A stretch of DNA of 64,000 nt. Origin: Nocardioides sp. SR21. Lineage in GTDB: Bacteria > Actinomycetota > Actinomycetes > Propionibacteriales > Nocardioidaceae. This document shows positions 47,710-58,668 of this stretch, piece by piece. The number at the start of each line of letters is the position of its first letter. Positions within the stretch are counted from its first letter, which is position 1. The DNA is taken from assembly GCF_022761125.1 (NCBI RefSeq), contig NZ_JAKWJR010000001.1, positions 62,001 through 126,000 on the forward strand, read 5' to 3'. Under the pieces are notes generated by a model that searched no databases, had not been told where the DNA came from, and was given only the letters and a program-made list of their open reading frames with translations. Made by a program: the position numbers and the translations under genes.

Positions 47710-48381
47710 CTAGTTTCCGGCGGTGATGCGCCAGTCGGCGACGTCGACCACGAAGTGCGTGAGCACCAGCGCGCCGAGGTAGAACGTCGACACCGCGAGC
47801 GCCGCACCGGCCCGCGCGAGCAGCGAGCTGTCGCGCACGTAGGTGAACGCCGTGGCCGCCGCCCACCCGAGCGCGGCCTCGGCAGGTACGACGTACACCG
47901 CGACTCCCAGCAGCCGGTGGGTGTCGCCCACCGGCTCCCAGAGGCCCAGCGTCGGCGCGAGGATCTCCGCGCCGAGGAACACCAGGCCGGCGAGGAGGGC
48001 GGACCGGCCGGGCCGGCAGTCGGCGAGCGCGAGCGCGATGAACAGCGGGGCGAGCCACATCGCCGCCATCGCCAGCGGGATCACGTCGTCCACGCGCGGG
48101 CCACCGGTGTCGGGGAACCGCAGCGTGCCGATCACGTCGGCGAGCACCCAGTCCGGCAGCACCTGGAAGACCGAGACCAGCGCGAGGAAGCCGGCCAGCG
48201 CGAGCAGGTCGCGGCGGCCGGTCGCGCGGCACACCCACAGCAGTGCGGCGGCGTACGCCACGACGACGACGAGCACGCCCCAGCCCTGGGCGGGTGGGTC
48301 CAGCGCCAGGGCGACCGCGCCGCCGGCGAAGAGCCCCACGTGGACGCCGATGATCGGGCCGAGGCCTCGGGTCGCGGTCAC
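47710..48381 (-). CDS. Polytopic membrane protein, function unknown
   Basis: With the GTG at 48381 the protein has 223 residues (a TTG at 48390 would add three). About six or seven hydrophobic segments cover nearly all of it; loops hold FPDTGGPRVDDVIPL and LGLWEPVGDTHR. I do not recognise the family. It is directly upstream of the ABC-F gene on the same strand and divergent from the C39-like peptidase gene. Confidence 0.7.
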   Translation of the reverse strand: MTATRGLGPIIGVHVGLFAGGAVALALDPPAQGWGVLVVVVAYAAALLWVCRATGRRDLLALAGFLALVSVFQVLPDWVLADVIGTLRFPDTGGPRVDDVIPLAMAAMWLAPLFIALALADCRPGRSALLAGLVFLGAEILAPTLGLWEPVGDTHRLLGVAVYVVPAEAALGWAAATAFTYVRDSSLLARAGAALAVSTFYLGALVLTHFVVDVADWRITAGN

Positions 48382-48497
48382 GCGGGACAAGGTAGCGGTG
48401 GCAGGCTCCGTCGTGTGACGGATGATGAATTTGACTATTCAAGTGGTCAGAGTGACAGTGGAACGACTCCTTCCCCGTGAGTCTCGAGGTCGTCCTC

Positions 48498-49781
48498 ATG
48501 TCCCGCCGCACCATCTTCGTCGCGCTCGGCGTCCTGGTCCTCCTGCTCGCCCTGCTCCCGTTCGTGCCGCGCGGGGGTGGTGGAGACGACGCGCTTCGGC
48601 CCTCCGGTGACGAGGGGTACGCCGCCGCGCGCCCTGCCGGCGCTGCCGGTGCGTCGGTGGTCACGGCCGAGGCGCGCGCCGAGATCGAGCGGGTCGTGGC
48701 CGCGGGGACCCGGCTCCAGCGGTCGCTGTCGCGTACGTCCGGGAAGGCGAGCCCCGAGCAGCTGGCCGCGAGCCTGGTGCGCTGCGCCGAGTTCGAGGGC
48801 CAGCGCTACTGCCTGGGCAGCGGCTGGACCGAGGACACCGAGGACGACGTCCAGGCCCGGGCGGCGCGCTCTGCCCGTACGGTCGCAGCCCGTCCGGCGG
48901 GCGCCGTCGAGCAGACCGGCGACCTCGACGCTGCCGCCGCGCTCGCCCAGCGGGCCCGGATGAGTCCGCAGGCGATGGCCCGCGCCGACCGCGCGGAGCT
49001 CACCATGGCCGCCCGGTCGATCGCGAAGGTGTGGTTGCTGCGCCACGAGATCGAGGGCGTGCCGCTGCCGGCGGACTTCCTCGCCGACCACCCGGAGGCG
49101 CGGGTCGCCGTACCGTCCACGAGCGCAGCGAAGCCCACGTCGAAACCCACGGCGTCGGCCACCGCGTCGCCGAGCACCACCTCGAGCGCGGTCACGGTGA
49201 AGACGGCGGCCGACTACCCGCAGCGCTTCCAGATCCTGAGCGGCGTGCAGAGCACCGCGCAGATCCGGACGTACTGGTGCGGGCCGACGTCGATGCAGAT
49301 GATCGCGTGGGGCTGGCGCAAGGAGGCGCAGCCCCAGCAGCACTGGGCGAAGCGGCTGGGGACCACCACCAGCGGCACCTCGATCTACGACATGGTCCGC
49401 GTCGTCAACCGGGCCACCGGGTGGGACAACGCCAAGCACGCCGGGCCGTACATCGTGCTCGACATCGGGAAGTACTCGTACGCCAAGTGGATGCTGCTGA
49501 TGATGCGGCACATCCACGACTACCGAGCACCGGTGGTGCTGCACCCGATCCTGCTGAAGCGCTACTACCCGTACCTCGACGACGACGCGTCCGGGCACTT
49601 CCAGGTCGGTCGCGGCTTCGCGCAGCGCGGCGCGAAGACCGACAAGCTCGGGTACTTCGAGCCGTGGAACCAGCAGCGCTTCGATCCGTCGGAGCCGTAC
49701 ATCGCCCGGGTCCAGTGGCGCGACGCCTACCGCAGCTTCCGCGCTAACCAGGCCCACTACGCGCACAACGTGGGTGTCTGA
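48498..49781 (+). CDS. Exported C39-like cysteine peptidase
   Basis: The protein has 427 residues from the ATG at 48498, which has GAGG about 8 bases upstream; a GTG at 48477 adds seven. A membrane segment (residues 5-22) and a Ser/Thr/Pro/Ala linker (about 205-232) lead to a C-terminal domain of the Peptidase_C39_2 type: catalytic Cys261 in TYWCGPTSMQMIAWGW, and His367 in ASGHFQVGRGF. There is no ABC transporter domain as in bacteriocin-processing C39 enzymes, so it probably acts in the cell envelope. Residues 55-200 are a separate helical, Ala/Arg-rich domain. The stop shares a base with the following lipoprotein gene. Confidence 0.8.
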   Translation: MSRRTIFVALGVLVLLLALLPFVPRGGGGDDALRPSGDEGYAAARPAGAAGASVVTAEARAEIERVVAAGTRLQRSLSRTSGKASPEQLAASLVRCAEFEGQRYCLGSGWTEDTEDDVQARAARSARTVAARPAGAVEQTGDLDAAAALAQRARMSPQAMARADRAELTMAARSIAKVWLLRHEIEGVPLPADFLADHPEARVAVPSTSAAKPTSKPTASATASPSTTSSAVTVKTAADYPQRFQILSGVQSTAQIRTYWCGPTSMQMIAWGWRKEAQPQQHWAKRLGTTTSGTSIYDMVRVVNRATGWDNAKHAGPYIVLDIGKYSYAKWMLLMMRHIHDYRAPVVLHPILLKRYYPYLDDDASGHFQVGRGFAQRGAKTDKLGYFEPWNQQRFDPSEPYIARVQWRDAYRSFRANQAHYAHNVGV

Positions 49782-50872
49782 TGCGCGCCGTGCCCTGGGC
49801 CACCGCCGCGATCCTGGTGCTCGCCGTGGCCGGGTGCAGCAGCGACGAGGACCCCGGCGCGGAGCCCACGCCGACGACCGGCTCCACCGTGGCCTCGAGC
49901 ACGCCGACCGCGTCGCCCTCGCAGACCCCCGAGTCCAGCGCTCCGCCGGCGACGGAGCTGGACTGGCAGCCGGTCCCCGGCCCCGTCCGCGACACCGTCA
50001 CGCAGAACACCGACTGGACCCTGACCGTCCGGGGCGACGGGGCCGGCTGGTCGCTCGACGGTCCGGCGGGCTCGACCGGCGGCGGGCGGTCCGGGTGGCG
50101 GGTGAGCGACGCGCTGCTGGACCAGGACTGGGCGGTCGTGGTGCTCCAGGAGAAGACCGAGTCCCGGCCGAGCCGCGCCGAGGTGACCGACCTCGCGACC
50201 GGTGACACGTTCGAGATCGACGGGTCGTCCGACGTCCCGACCACGAACGGCGGCACCTGGGCGCTCGGCGCCGGGAGGCTGCTGCACGCGACCGTCGGGC
50301 CGGGCGGTGCCTACTGCGTGGCGAGCGTCGACCTGGAAGCCCGCGAGTCCACGCTCGGCTGGTGCGCGCCGAAGCGGCAGGGGTTCAACGGCGCTCGGGT
50401 CGCTCCTGGGGGCGACTCGGTGATGAGCTTCGACGCCGGCCGGCCCTCCTGCCGGACGCTGATGGCGCTGGACGGCGCCGACGCCGTGCCGTTCGACGGC
50501 GTCGAGGAGTGCACGGCGTGGGACGGGCTGCGCACCGAGGACGGCGCGGTCTGGTCGACGATCCCGGACGAGCGCCGGATCGAGACGGCCCACTTCTACG
50601 CGACCGCGAGCGGCGAGCAGGCCGATCTGGGCGTCGGTACGGCGGGCAGCCTCGTGTGGTGCGGCGGGGCGGCGTACTTCACCCGGGACCCGGAGAACGA
50701 CGGCGACCCGGCGACGCTGGTGCGGTGGACGCCCACCGACGGCGCCGACGTGGTCTACGAGTCGCCCGGTGGGCGGGCGTTCCTCTCGCAGCCGCGCTGC
50801 GGCGGGGACCACCTGACCATCACCGCCGCCGCCGAGGCGGGCGACGAGCAGGTCACCGCCGCCCTGTCCTGA
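49781..50872 (+). CDS. Putative lipoprotein, function unknown
   Basis: The 363-residue protein has a signal peptide with lipobox-like AVAGC (Cys19), a Pro/Ser/Thr-rich spacer (about 22-58), and a domain of short beta-strand-like repeats (GDTFEIDG, GGTWALGAG, DGAVWSTIPD) that could be a beta-propeller. Several cysteines occur in pairs (GAYCVASV, LGWCAPK, ECTAWDG, WCGGAAYF). I do not recognise the family. TGATG coupling with the C39-like peptidase suggests both act together at the cell surface. Confidence 0.75.
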   Translation: MRAVPWATAAILVLAVAGCSSDEDPGAEPTPTTGSTVASSTPTASPSQTPESSAPPATELDWQPVPGPVRDTVTQNTDWTLTVRGDGAGWSLDGPAGSTGGGRSGWRVSDALLDQDWAVVVLQEKTESRPSRAEVTDLATGDTFEIDGSSDVPTTNGGTWALGAGRLLHATVGPGGAYCVASVDLEARESTLGWCAPKRQGFNGARVAPGGDSVMSFDAGRPSCRTLMALDGADAVPFDGVEECTAWDGLRTEDGAVWSTIPDERRIETAHFYATASGEQADLGVGTAGSLVWCGGAAYFTRDPENDGDPATLVRWTPTDGADVVYESPGGRAFLSQPRCGGDHLTITAAAEAGDEQVTAALS

Positions 50873-50875
50873 GGG

Positions 50876-51322
50876 TCACGGCCACGACGGGAAGCCCGCG
50901 AGCCGGCTGAGGAAGGCCAGCACGTGCCTCTCCTCGGACTCCGACGCGAACGGTCCCAGCTCACGCAGGATGCCGACACGGTGCGCCTGCCGTGCCCTGG
51001 TGATCAGCTCCAGGCCGGCGTCGGTGAGCTCCACCCACACGACGCGGAGGTCCACCTTGTCGTGGACGCGGCGTACCTGGCCGCGGTCGCTGAGCCGGTC
51101 GACGATCTTGGTGGCGGCCCCGCTGCTGTAGAGCATCATGTTCGCGAGCTCGGTCATCTTGAGCCGGTGCCCCTCCGTGAGGGACAGCCGGAGCAGCGCG
51201 TCGGACTCGGCGATGCTGATGCCGTAGCCGTCCTTGAGCTCGGCCGCGAGCTCCTTCATCACGCGGTCGTGGGCGGCGACCATGAGGCGCCAGGCGTCGA
51301 CGATCGCCGTGTCGTCCCTCAT
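50876..51322 (-). CDS. MarR family transcriptional regulator
   Basis: The 148-residue protein has the MarR winged-helix pattern: ISIAESDALLRLSLTEG, LKMTELANMMLYSSGAATKIVDRLSDRGQVRR (recognition helix) and the wing DKVDLRVVWVELTDAG. The target is unknown; it converges with the lipoprotein gene (3 bases apart), and the nearest gene upstream of it is the RarD permease, whose stop is 95 bases before its start. No clear palindromic operator was seen in that short gap. Confidence 0.9.
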   Translation of the reverse strand: MRDDTAIVDAWRLMVAAHDRVMKELAAELKDGYGISIAESDALLRLSLTEGHRLKMTELANMMLYSSGAATKIVDRLSDRGQVRRVHDKVDLRVVWVELTDAGLELITRARQAHRVGILRELGPFASESEERHVLAFLSRLAGFPSWP

Positions 51323-51417
51323 GTCGCCAGTGTGACGCCTCCGGGGCGGCGACGTGGGGACGTGACGCTCAGGCGGACATCGGGTCTCGACCCGCTAGAC
51401 CACCAGCAGCGCGTCCG

Positions 51418-52329
51418 CTACGCGACCGCGCTGGCCTCGACGGTGAGCCGGAGCTGGCGGCGCCGGTGGTTGACCGCCTCGACGGTGAACATGATCAGCG
51501 CGATCCACACGAGCACGAAGCCGACCCAGCGCCCGGCCGGCATGTCCTCGTGGAAGTACAGGACGCCCAGCGCGAACTGGATGATCGGGGCGAGGTACTG
51601 CAGCAGTCCCAGCGTCACCATCGAGACCCGGGTCGCGGCGGCGCCGAAGCAGATCAGCGGGATCGCGGTGACGATGCCGGTCGACATGAACAGCAGCGTG
51701 TGGTCGAACCCGTGCGCAGCGAAGTTCGACGCGCCTGTGAACGCGAGCCAGGCCAGGTAGGCACCGGCGAACGGCGCGATCACCGCGGTCTCGAACGCCA
51801 GGCTCTCGACGGCGCCGACGTTCGCGGTCTTCTTGCACAGCCCGTAGCTGCCGAACGTGAACGCCAGCACCAGCGCCACCCAGGGCAGCCGGCCGTAGTC
51901 GAGCGTCAGCACCAGCACGGCGACGGTCGCGAAGCCCATCGCGACCCACTGCAGCGGCCGCAGTCGCTCGCCGAGGATCAGCACGCCCATCAGCACGGTC
52001 ACGAGCGGGTTGATGAAGTAGCCGAGCGAGGTCTCCACGACGTGGTCGTGGGTGACGCCCCAGATGTAGGTCAGCCAGTTCACCGAGATCACCGCGGCGG
52101 CGACCGTCAGCAACAGCCGGACCCGCCGGTCGGCGACGATCGCTCGCAGGTGCGACGTACGACGCATGATCAGCACGAGCAGCCCGATGGTGACCGCGGA
52201 CCACAGCACCCGGTGAGCGAGGATCTCGAGCGCGCCGGCGGGCTGGAGGAGGGGCCAGTACAGCGGGAAGACGCCCCACATGGCGTAGGCCGCGATCCCG
52301 AACGTCAGCCCACGGCGGGAATCCGGCAC
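51418..52329 (-). CDS. rarD: RarD-type EamA family permease
   Basis: The 303-residue transporter has ten hydrophobic segments and the RarD pattern: GIAAYAMWGVFPLYWPLL, EILAHRVLWS, NWLTYIWGV and ETSLGYFINPLVTVLMG. The family belongs to the drug/metabolite transporter group; its substrate is not known. The chosen start is the GTG at 52329; extending to 52428 adds 33 residues of low-complexity Pro/Gly sequence. It is not clearly coupled to neighbours. Confidence 0.87.
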   Translation of the reverse strand: MPDSRRGLTFGIAAYAMWGVFPLYWPLLQPAGALEILAHRVLWSAVTIGLLVLIMRRTSHLRAIVADRRVRLLLTVAAAVISVNWLTYIWGVTHDHVVETSLGYFINPLVTVLMGVLILGERLRPLQWVAMGFATVAVLVLTLDYGRLPWVALVLAFTFGSYGLCKKTANVGAVESLAFETAVIAPFAGAYLAWLAFTGASNFAAHGFDHTLLFMSTGIVTAIPLICFGAAATRVSMVTLGLLQYLAPIIQFALGVLYFHEDMPAGRWVGFVLVWIALIMFTVEAVNHRRRQLRLTVEASAVA

Positions 52330-52421
52330 TCGCCAATCGTAGGGAGCGCACCCCTCGTCCGGTCCACCGGGTTTACCGGACGCCCCGGACGGAAACGGTG
52401 GGGCGGAGTGTGTTGGCGCAG

Positions 52422-52459
52422 ATGCCAAGGCCCCCGCTCTCGGGCGGGGGCCTTGGCAT
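52422..52459. terminator. Hairpin terminator after korB
   Basis: A perfect 16-base stem, ATGCCAAGGCCCCCGC (52422-52437) with its inverse at 52444-52459, closes on a 6-base loop. It lies downstream of korB (minus strand) beyond the repeat pair and ahead of rarD, so it likely ends korAB transcription or insulates rarD. There is no T-run. Confidence 0.72.
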
Positions 52460-52464
52460 GTGTC

Positions 52465-52558
52465 GGTCGCTTAGCGAGCGCCAGCGAGCGTATCGAGACC
52501 GACTGGGTCTCGATACGCCGGACGTAGGCTCGTGCCTCGCCTACGCGGCTACTCGACC
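52465..52558. repeat. Inverted pair of intergenic repeats
   Basis: 52465-52500 begins GGTCGCTTAGCGAGCG and ends TATCGAGACC; 52506-52558 is a longer relative in the opposite direction, beginning GGTCTCGATACGC and ending GCTACTCGACC. The first matches 34 of 36 bases of 2795-2830. They occupy the gap between korB and the hairpin at 52422-52459. Non-coding. Confidence 0.85.
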
Positions 52559-52598
52559 TCTTCGCCGAGCGTGGCCCGAGCGAGCTCGGGCCACGGGC

Positions 52599-53680
52599 TC
52601 AGACGACGGTCCAGGTATCGCCGCCGCCGATCAGCGCCGCGAGCCGGTCGGCCGGCTCGCCGGGAGCGGCCTCGCGCGCGGAGGAGATCTGGGCGCGGGC
52701 GCCGTCGTCGTACGACGGCCGCTCGACCTGGCGGAAGATGCCGATCGGCGACTGGTTGAGGTAGCCGGAGTCGGTCAGGCGCGAGATCGCGAACGCCGTC
52801 GAGGGGTCCGGGTTGTGCGCGTTGTGGACCAGGATCGCGTCCTCGCCGACGTCGGCGACGGTCACGATCTTGACGCCACCGGTCTCGGTGTCGCGGACCA
52901 GGCCCTTGGTGCCGTTGCCGAACAGGATCGGCTCGCCGTGCACCAGCGGGATGATCGCGTCGGCCTTGGTGTCGTTGTCCTTGATCGCGTCGAACGCGCC
53001 GTCGTTGAAGATCGGGCAGTTCTGGTAGATCTCGACGAACGACGTGCCGCGGTGGGCGGCGGCCGCCGACAGCACCGAGGTGAGGTGCTTGCGGTCGGAG
53101 TCGATGGTGCGGGCCACGAACGAGCCCTCGGCGCCCAGCGCCAGCGAGACCGGGTTGAACGGGTGGTCCAGCGAGCCCATCGGGGTCGACTTGGTGATCT
53201 TGCCGGCCTCGGACGTGGGGGAGTACTGGCCCTTGGTGAGGCCGTAGATCCGGTTGTTGAACAGCAGGATCGTCATGTTCACGTTGCGGCGCAGCGCGTG
53301 GATCAGGTGGTTGCCCCCGATCGAGAGCGCGTCGCCGTCACCGGTGACGACCCAGACCGAGAGGTCCTCGCGGGCGGTGGCGATGCCGGTCGCGATCGAC
53401 GGCGCGCGGCCGTGGATCGAGTGCATGCCGTAGGTGTCGAGGTAGTACGGGAACCGCGACGAGCAGCCGATGCCGGAGACGAACACGATGTTCTCGCGGC
53501 GCAGGCCGAGCTCGGGCAGGAAGCCCTGGACGGCCTTGAGCACGGCGTAGTCACCGCAGCCGGGGCACCAGCGGACCTCCTGGTCGGAGGTGTACTCCTT
53601 GCCGGTCTGCGGCTGGTCGTTCGTCGGGACGAGCTCGACGCCGGAGCGCAGGCCGGGGAAGGGGAGCTCGGTGCTGGTGG

Positions 53681-53684
<4 letters not shown>
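52599..53684 (-). CDS. korB: 2-Oxoacid:ferredoxin oxidoreductase, beta subunit
   Basis: The 361-residue subunit binds thiamine diphosphate and a [4Fe-4S] cluster. Cluster cysteines are in VRWCPGCGDYAVL, SGIGCSSRFPYYL and IYQNCPIF; the TPP motif starts at VTGDGDALSIGGNH and continues to LLFNNRIYGLTKGQYSPTS. The substrate is most likely 2-oxoglutarate, as for the mycobacterial KorAB pair, which gives succinyl-CoA and reduced ferredoxin without NADH. The GTG start overlaps korA (GTGA). Confidence 0.92.
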
Positions 53685-55615
<1,931 letters not shown>

Positions 55616-55694
55616 TTCGCGCCCACTCCCTCGCGTGTCACTCGTCGCGGGCCGCCTGGCCCGGGCCGAGTCCGATCGTACTCGCGGTACGTCG

Positions 55695-55718
55695 AAAACT
55701 GGAACCTGTTCCAGTTTT
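55695..55718. promoter_or_regulatory. Perfect 24-bp palindromic operator upstream of korA
   Basis: AAAACTGGAAC (55695-55705) and GTTCCAGTTTT (55708-55718) are exact inverse copies with two bases between. The centre fits TNNAAC-NN-GTTNNA, the KstR-type motif of TetR regulators of lipid and sterol catabolism. On the minus strand a weak promoter (AGTTTT-like -35, TACGAT -10) would overlap its edge. The site is 80 bases before korA and about 200 before the sulfate-binding gene, so korA is the likelier target. The regulator's identity is inferred. Confidence 0.8.
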
Positions 55719-55793
55719 CCCGAATCGGGGCCCTGGTACGGCTCCTCACGATAGTCCGGCCGCGGCTTCTACCGGAGCCATCCCGGCCAGCGG

Positions 55794-55918
55794 ATGTGTG
55801 ACGCGCGACACGAATCGTATATTTTCCGCGTTCATTGCTGGGTATTCGTCTTAAGTCGCGTAGTCTGCTCGTCATTCGACAGAAACCCCACTTAGCGGTG
55901 GGCACTGAAAGGGTGACG
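55794..55918 (+). promoter_or_regulatory. Upstream region of the sulfate transporter operon
   Basis: A -10-like TATATT lies at 55818-55823, without a good -35. The leader after it contains CCCCAC-TTAGCG-GTGGGC-type pairing (about 55886-55903) close to the ribosome site GAAAGGG of the binding-protein gene. A 33-codon open frame from ATG 55794 to TAG 55895 (Cys at codons 2, 15 and 25) could be a cysteine-rich leader peptide, but it would start upstream of the promoter candidate. I see no known SAM riboswitch. Confidence 0.35.
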
Positions 55919-56965
55919 ATGAAGAAGACGATCAAGGTTGCGGCAGCCTTCACGGCTGCCGGGGTGCTGGCCTTGACCGGATGCTCCTCCAGCGAGGGCG
56001 GTTCGGGCGACAGCAGCGAGACGATCCATCTCAGTGCGTTCTCGGTCATGGAGGCGGCGAACGAGCCGGTCTTCGAGGACTTCGAGGGCACCGACGCCGG
56101 TGACGGCGTCGAGTTCGAGCCGTCGTACGGCGCGTCCGGCGACCAGAGCCGGGCCGTGGTCGCCGGCTCGCCCGCGGACGTCGTCCACTACTCGCTCGAG
56201 ACCGACGTGACCCGCCTGGTGGGCGAGGGCCTCGTCGCCGAGGACTGGAAGGACAACGCCACCAACGGCATCGCGACGTCCTCGGTCGTCGTCTTCGTGG
56301 TCCGTGCGGGCAACCCCGACGGCATCGAGACCTGGGACGACCTGGTGGAGCCGGGCGTCGACATCATCACGCCGAACCCGGGCTCGTCCGGCTCGGCCCG
56401 CTGGAACATCCTCGCGGCCTGGGCGCACGCGACCGGTGGCACCGACGACGAGGCCGCCGGCAAGGCGTTCCTGACCAAGCTGCTCAACAACACGATCGCG
56501 CTCCCGTCGAGCGGCCGTGAGGCGACCACCGCGTTCACCGACGGCAGCGGCGACGTCCTGCTGTCCTACGAGAACGAGGCGATCCTCGCCAAGCAGAGCG
56601 GCGCGGACATCGACTACGTCGTCCCGCCGGACACCCTGCTGATCCAGAACCCGGCCGCGGTCACCACCGAGGCCGGCGACGCCGCCCAGGCGTTCCTCGA
56701 GTTCATGACCAGCCCCGAGGCCCAGGCCGACTACGCCGCGTCCGGCTTCCGCCCGGTCGTCGACGGCGTCGACATCCCCGAGGTCGAGGGCGCGAACGAC
56801 CCGTCCGACCCCTTCCCGACCCCGGACACGCTCTACACGATCGACGACAACTTCGCCGGTTGGGGCACTGCCGCGGACCTGTTCTTCGGTGACGGCCAGG
56901 AGGGCAACCCCCTCGGCATCATCACCAAGCTGCAGCAGGACCTCGGCAAGGAGGGCGAGGAGTAA
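55919..56965 (+). CDS. cysP: Sulfate ABC transporter substrate-binding lipoprotein
   Basis: The 348-residue protein has a lipoprotein signal peptide (ALTGC, Cys22) and the sulfate/thiosulfate-binding fold: NEPVFEDFEG, SYGASGDQSRAVVAG (ligand contacts), TPNPGSSGSARWNILAAW and LSYENEAILA. It captures sulfate outside the membrane. Start ATG 55919 has GAAAGGG upstream; the frame is open back to 55835. It shares a base with cysT, and the complete importer follows: two permeases and an ATPase. Confidence 0.94.
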   Translation: MKKTIKVAAAFTAAGVLALTGCSSSEGGSGDSSETIHLSAFSVMEAANEPVFEDFEGTDAGDGVEFEPSYGASGDQSRAVVAGSPADVVHYSLETDVTRLVGEGLVAEDWKDNATNGIATSSVVVFVVRAGNPDGIETWDDLVEPGVDIITPNPGSSGSARWNILAAWAHATGGTDDEAAGKAFLTKLLNNTIALPSSGREATTAFTDGSGDVLLSYENEAILAKQSGADIDYVVPPDTLLIQNPAAVTTEAGDAAQAFLEFMTSPEAQADYAASGFRPVVDGVDIPEVEGANDPSDPFPTPDTLYTIDDNFAGWGTAADLFFGDGQEGNPLGIITKLQQDLGKEGEE

Positions 56966-57846
56966 TGACCGGCGCCCTCTCCGGGGCGACGATCGACGTA
57001 GCCAGGCCGGCCCCCGAATCGGGGGGCCGGCCCGGCCGCGTACGTCGGCAGAAGCCTCGCAACACCCTGACTCCCGGGGCCGGTCTCGGCCTCGGCATCG
57101 CCATGCTGTGGTTCAGCCTGCTCGTCCTGGTCCCGCTGTCGGCGATCGTCGCCACCGCGGCGGCCGGCGGCTGGGAGAACTACGTCAACGTGCTCCAGGA
57201 CCCGCAGACCTGGAACGCCCTCAAGCTCACCGTCAGCCAGGCCGCGCTCGTGACGGTGATCAACGTCTTCATGGGCACCGTCATCGCCTGGGTGCTGGTC
57301 CGGGACAAGTTCCCGGGCAAGGCGGTCATGAACGTGATCATCGACATCCCGTTCGCGCTGCCCACCGTCGTCGCCGGCCTCGTGCTGCTTGCGCTCTACG
57401 GGCCGAACAGCCCGATCGGCGTGCACTGGGCGTTCACGTCGAAGTCGGTGGCGCTCGCCCTGGCGTTCGTCACGCTGCCGTTCGTCGTGCGGGCGGTGCA
57501 GCCCGTGCTCGAGGAGCTCGAGGCGGACGTCGAGGAGGCCGCGGCCTCCCTCGGCGCCAACCGGTGGACGATCTTCCGCCGCATCCTGCTGCCGAGCCTG
57601 TTCCCAGCGATCGCCGCGGGCGCGGCGCTGAGCTTCGCCCGGGCGATCTCGGAGTACGGCTCGCTGGTCCTGCTCAGCGGCAACCGTCCTAACGAGACCG
57701 AGGTCGCCTCGGTGCGCATGCTGTCGTTCATCGAGAACGGCTCGTACGCGTCCGCTGCGGCCATCGCCTCCGTGATGCTCGCGGTCGCGCTGTTCGTGAT
57801 CGTCGTGCTCGACATCGTGCAGAGGCGGGTGTCGCGCCGTGGTTAA
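56965..57846 (+). CDS. cysT: Sulfate ABC transporter permease CysT
   Basis: The 293-residue permease has a charged N-terminal extension (about 35 residues with Arg/Lys) and six membrane segments. The EAA loop contacting the ATPase is EELEADVEEAAASLGANRWTIFRRILLPSL. Typical CysT parts are FPGKAVMNVIIDIPFALPTVVAGL and RAISEYGSLVLLSGN. ATG 56965 overlaps cysP; the 3' end overlaps cysW by 8 bases. Confidence 0.94.
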   Translation: MTGALSGATIDVARPAPESGGRPGRVRRQKPRNTLTPGAGLGLGIAMLWFSLLVLVPLSAIVATAAAGGWENYVNVLQDPQTWNALKLTVSQAALVTVINVFMGTVIAWVLVRDKFPGKAVMNVIIDIPFALPTVVAGLVLLALYGPNSPIGVHWAFTSKSVALALAFVTLPFVVRAVQPVLEELEADVEEAAASLGANRWTIFRRILLPSLFPAIAAGAALSFARAISEYGSLVLLSGNRPNETEVASVRMLSFIENGSYASAAAIASVMLAVALFVIVVLDIVQRRVSRRG

Positions 57847-58648
57847 GGTCTCCGCCCCCGTCCGCTGGACGCTGCGCCTGTTGGCGATCAGCTACGTGTT
57901 CTTCCTCGTCGCCTGGCCGGTCGGCATGCTGTTCCGCCGCACCTTCGAGGGTGGCCTGGAGAACCTCGCCGACGCCCTCGGCGACGAGGACGTCGTCTCC
58001 GCGCTCGTCCTCACCGCCCAGGTGGCCGGCATCGCCGTCCTCATCAACCTGGTGTTCGGTCTGACCATCTCGATCCTGCTCGTGCGCTACGAGTTCCCCG
58101 GCAAGCGGCTGCTGTCGGCGATGATCGACGTACCGCTCTCCGTGTCGCCCGTGGTCGTCGGCCTGGCGCTCGTGCTCGTCTACAACGGCCGCGACGGCTG
58201 GTTCGGGAAGGGACTCGAGGAGGGTGGCTTCCAGGTCATCTTCGCGACGCCCGGCCTGATCATGGCCACCTGCTTCGTGGCCCTGCCCCTGGTCATCCGC
58301 GAGGTCGTCCCGACCCTCACGGAGATCGGGGACGAGCAGGAGCAGGCAGCGCGCAGTCTCGGGGCCAACGCGCCGCAGACGTTCTGGCGGATCACGCTGC
58401 CCAGCATCAAGTGGGCACTCGTGTACGGCGTGGTGCTCAGCCTCGCCCGGTCCATCGGTGAGTTCGGCGCGGTCAAGGTCGTGTCGAACAACGTCAGCGG
58501 CAAGACCCAGACGGCCACGCTGATGGTCGAGGAGAAGTACCAGAACTTCGCTCAGGGCTCGGCCTACGCGATCGCCTTCCTGCTGGTGATGGTCTGCATC
58601 GCCTGTCTGGTCGTGGTCGCCGTACTCCGCCCCAACGACGAGCACTGA
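57839..58648 (+). CDS. cysW: Sulfate ABC transporter permease CysW
   Basis: The 269-residue second permease has six membrane segments and the EAA loop [58 protein letters not shown] and [22 protein letters not shown] are typical of CysW. It pairs with CysT to make the channel. The GTG at 57839 overlaps cysT. A 20-base gap with AGAAGAGGA precedes cysA. Confidence 0.93.
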   Translation: MVKVSAPVRWTLRLLAISYVFFLVAWPVGMLFRRTFEGGLENLADALGDEDVVSALVLTAQVAGIAVLINLVFGLTISILLVRYEFPGKRLLSAMIDVPLSVSPVVVGLALVLVYNGRDGWFGKGLEEGGFQVIFATPGLIMATCFVALPLVIREVVPTLTEIGDEQEQAARSLGANAPQTFWRITLPSIKWALVYGVVLSLARSIGEFGAVKVVSNNVSGKTQTATLMVEEKYQNFAQGSAYAIAFLLVMVCIACLVVVAVLRPNDEH

Positions 58649-58668
58649 GACGAGAAGAGGACACAGAC

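Noticed and set aside
55826..55918. SAM or other riboswitch upstream of cysP
   Set aside because: Only one short stem is visible; conserved riboswitch core elements could not be found.
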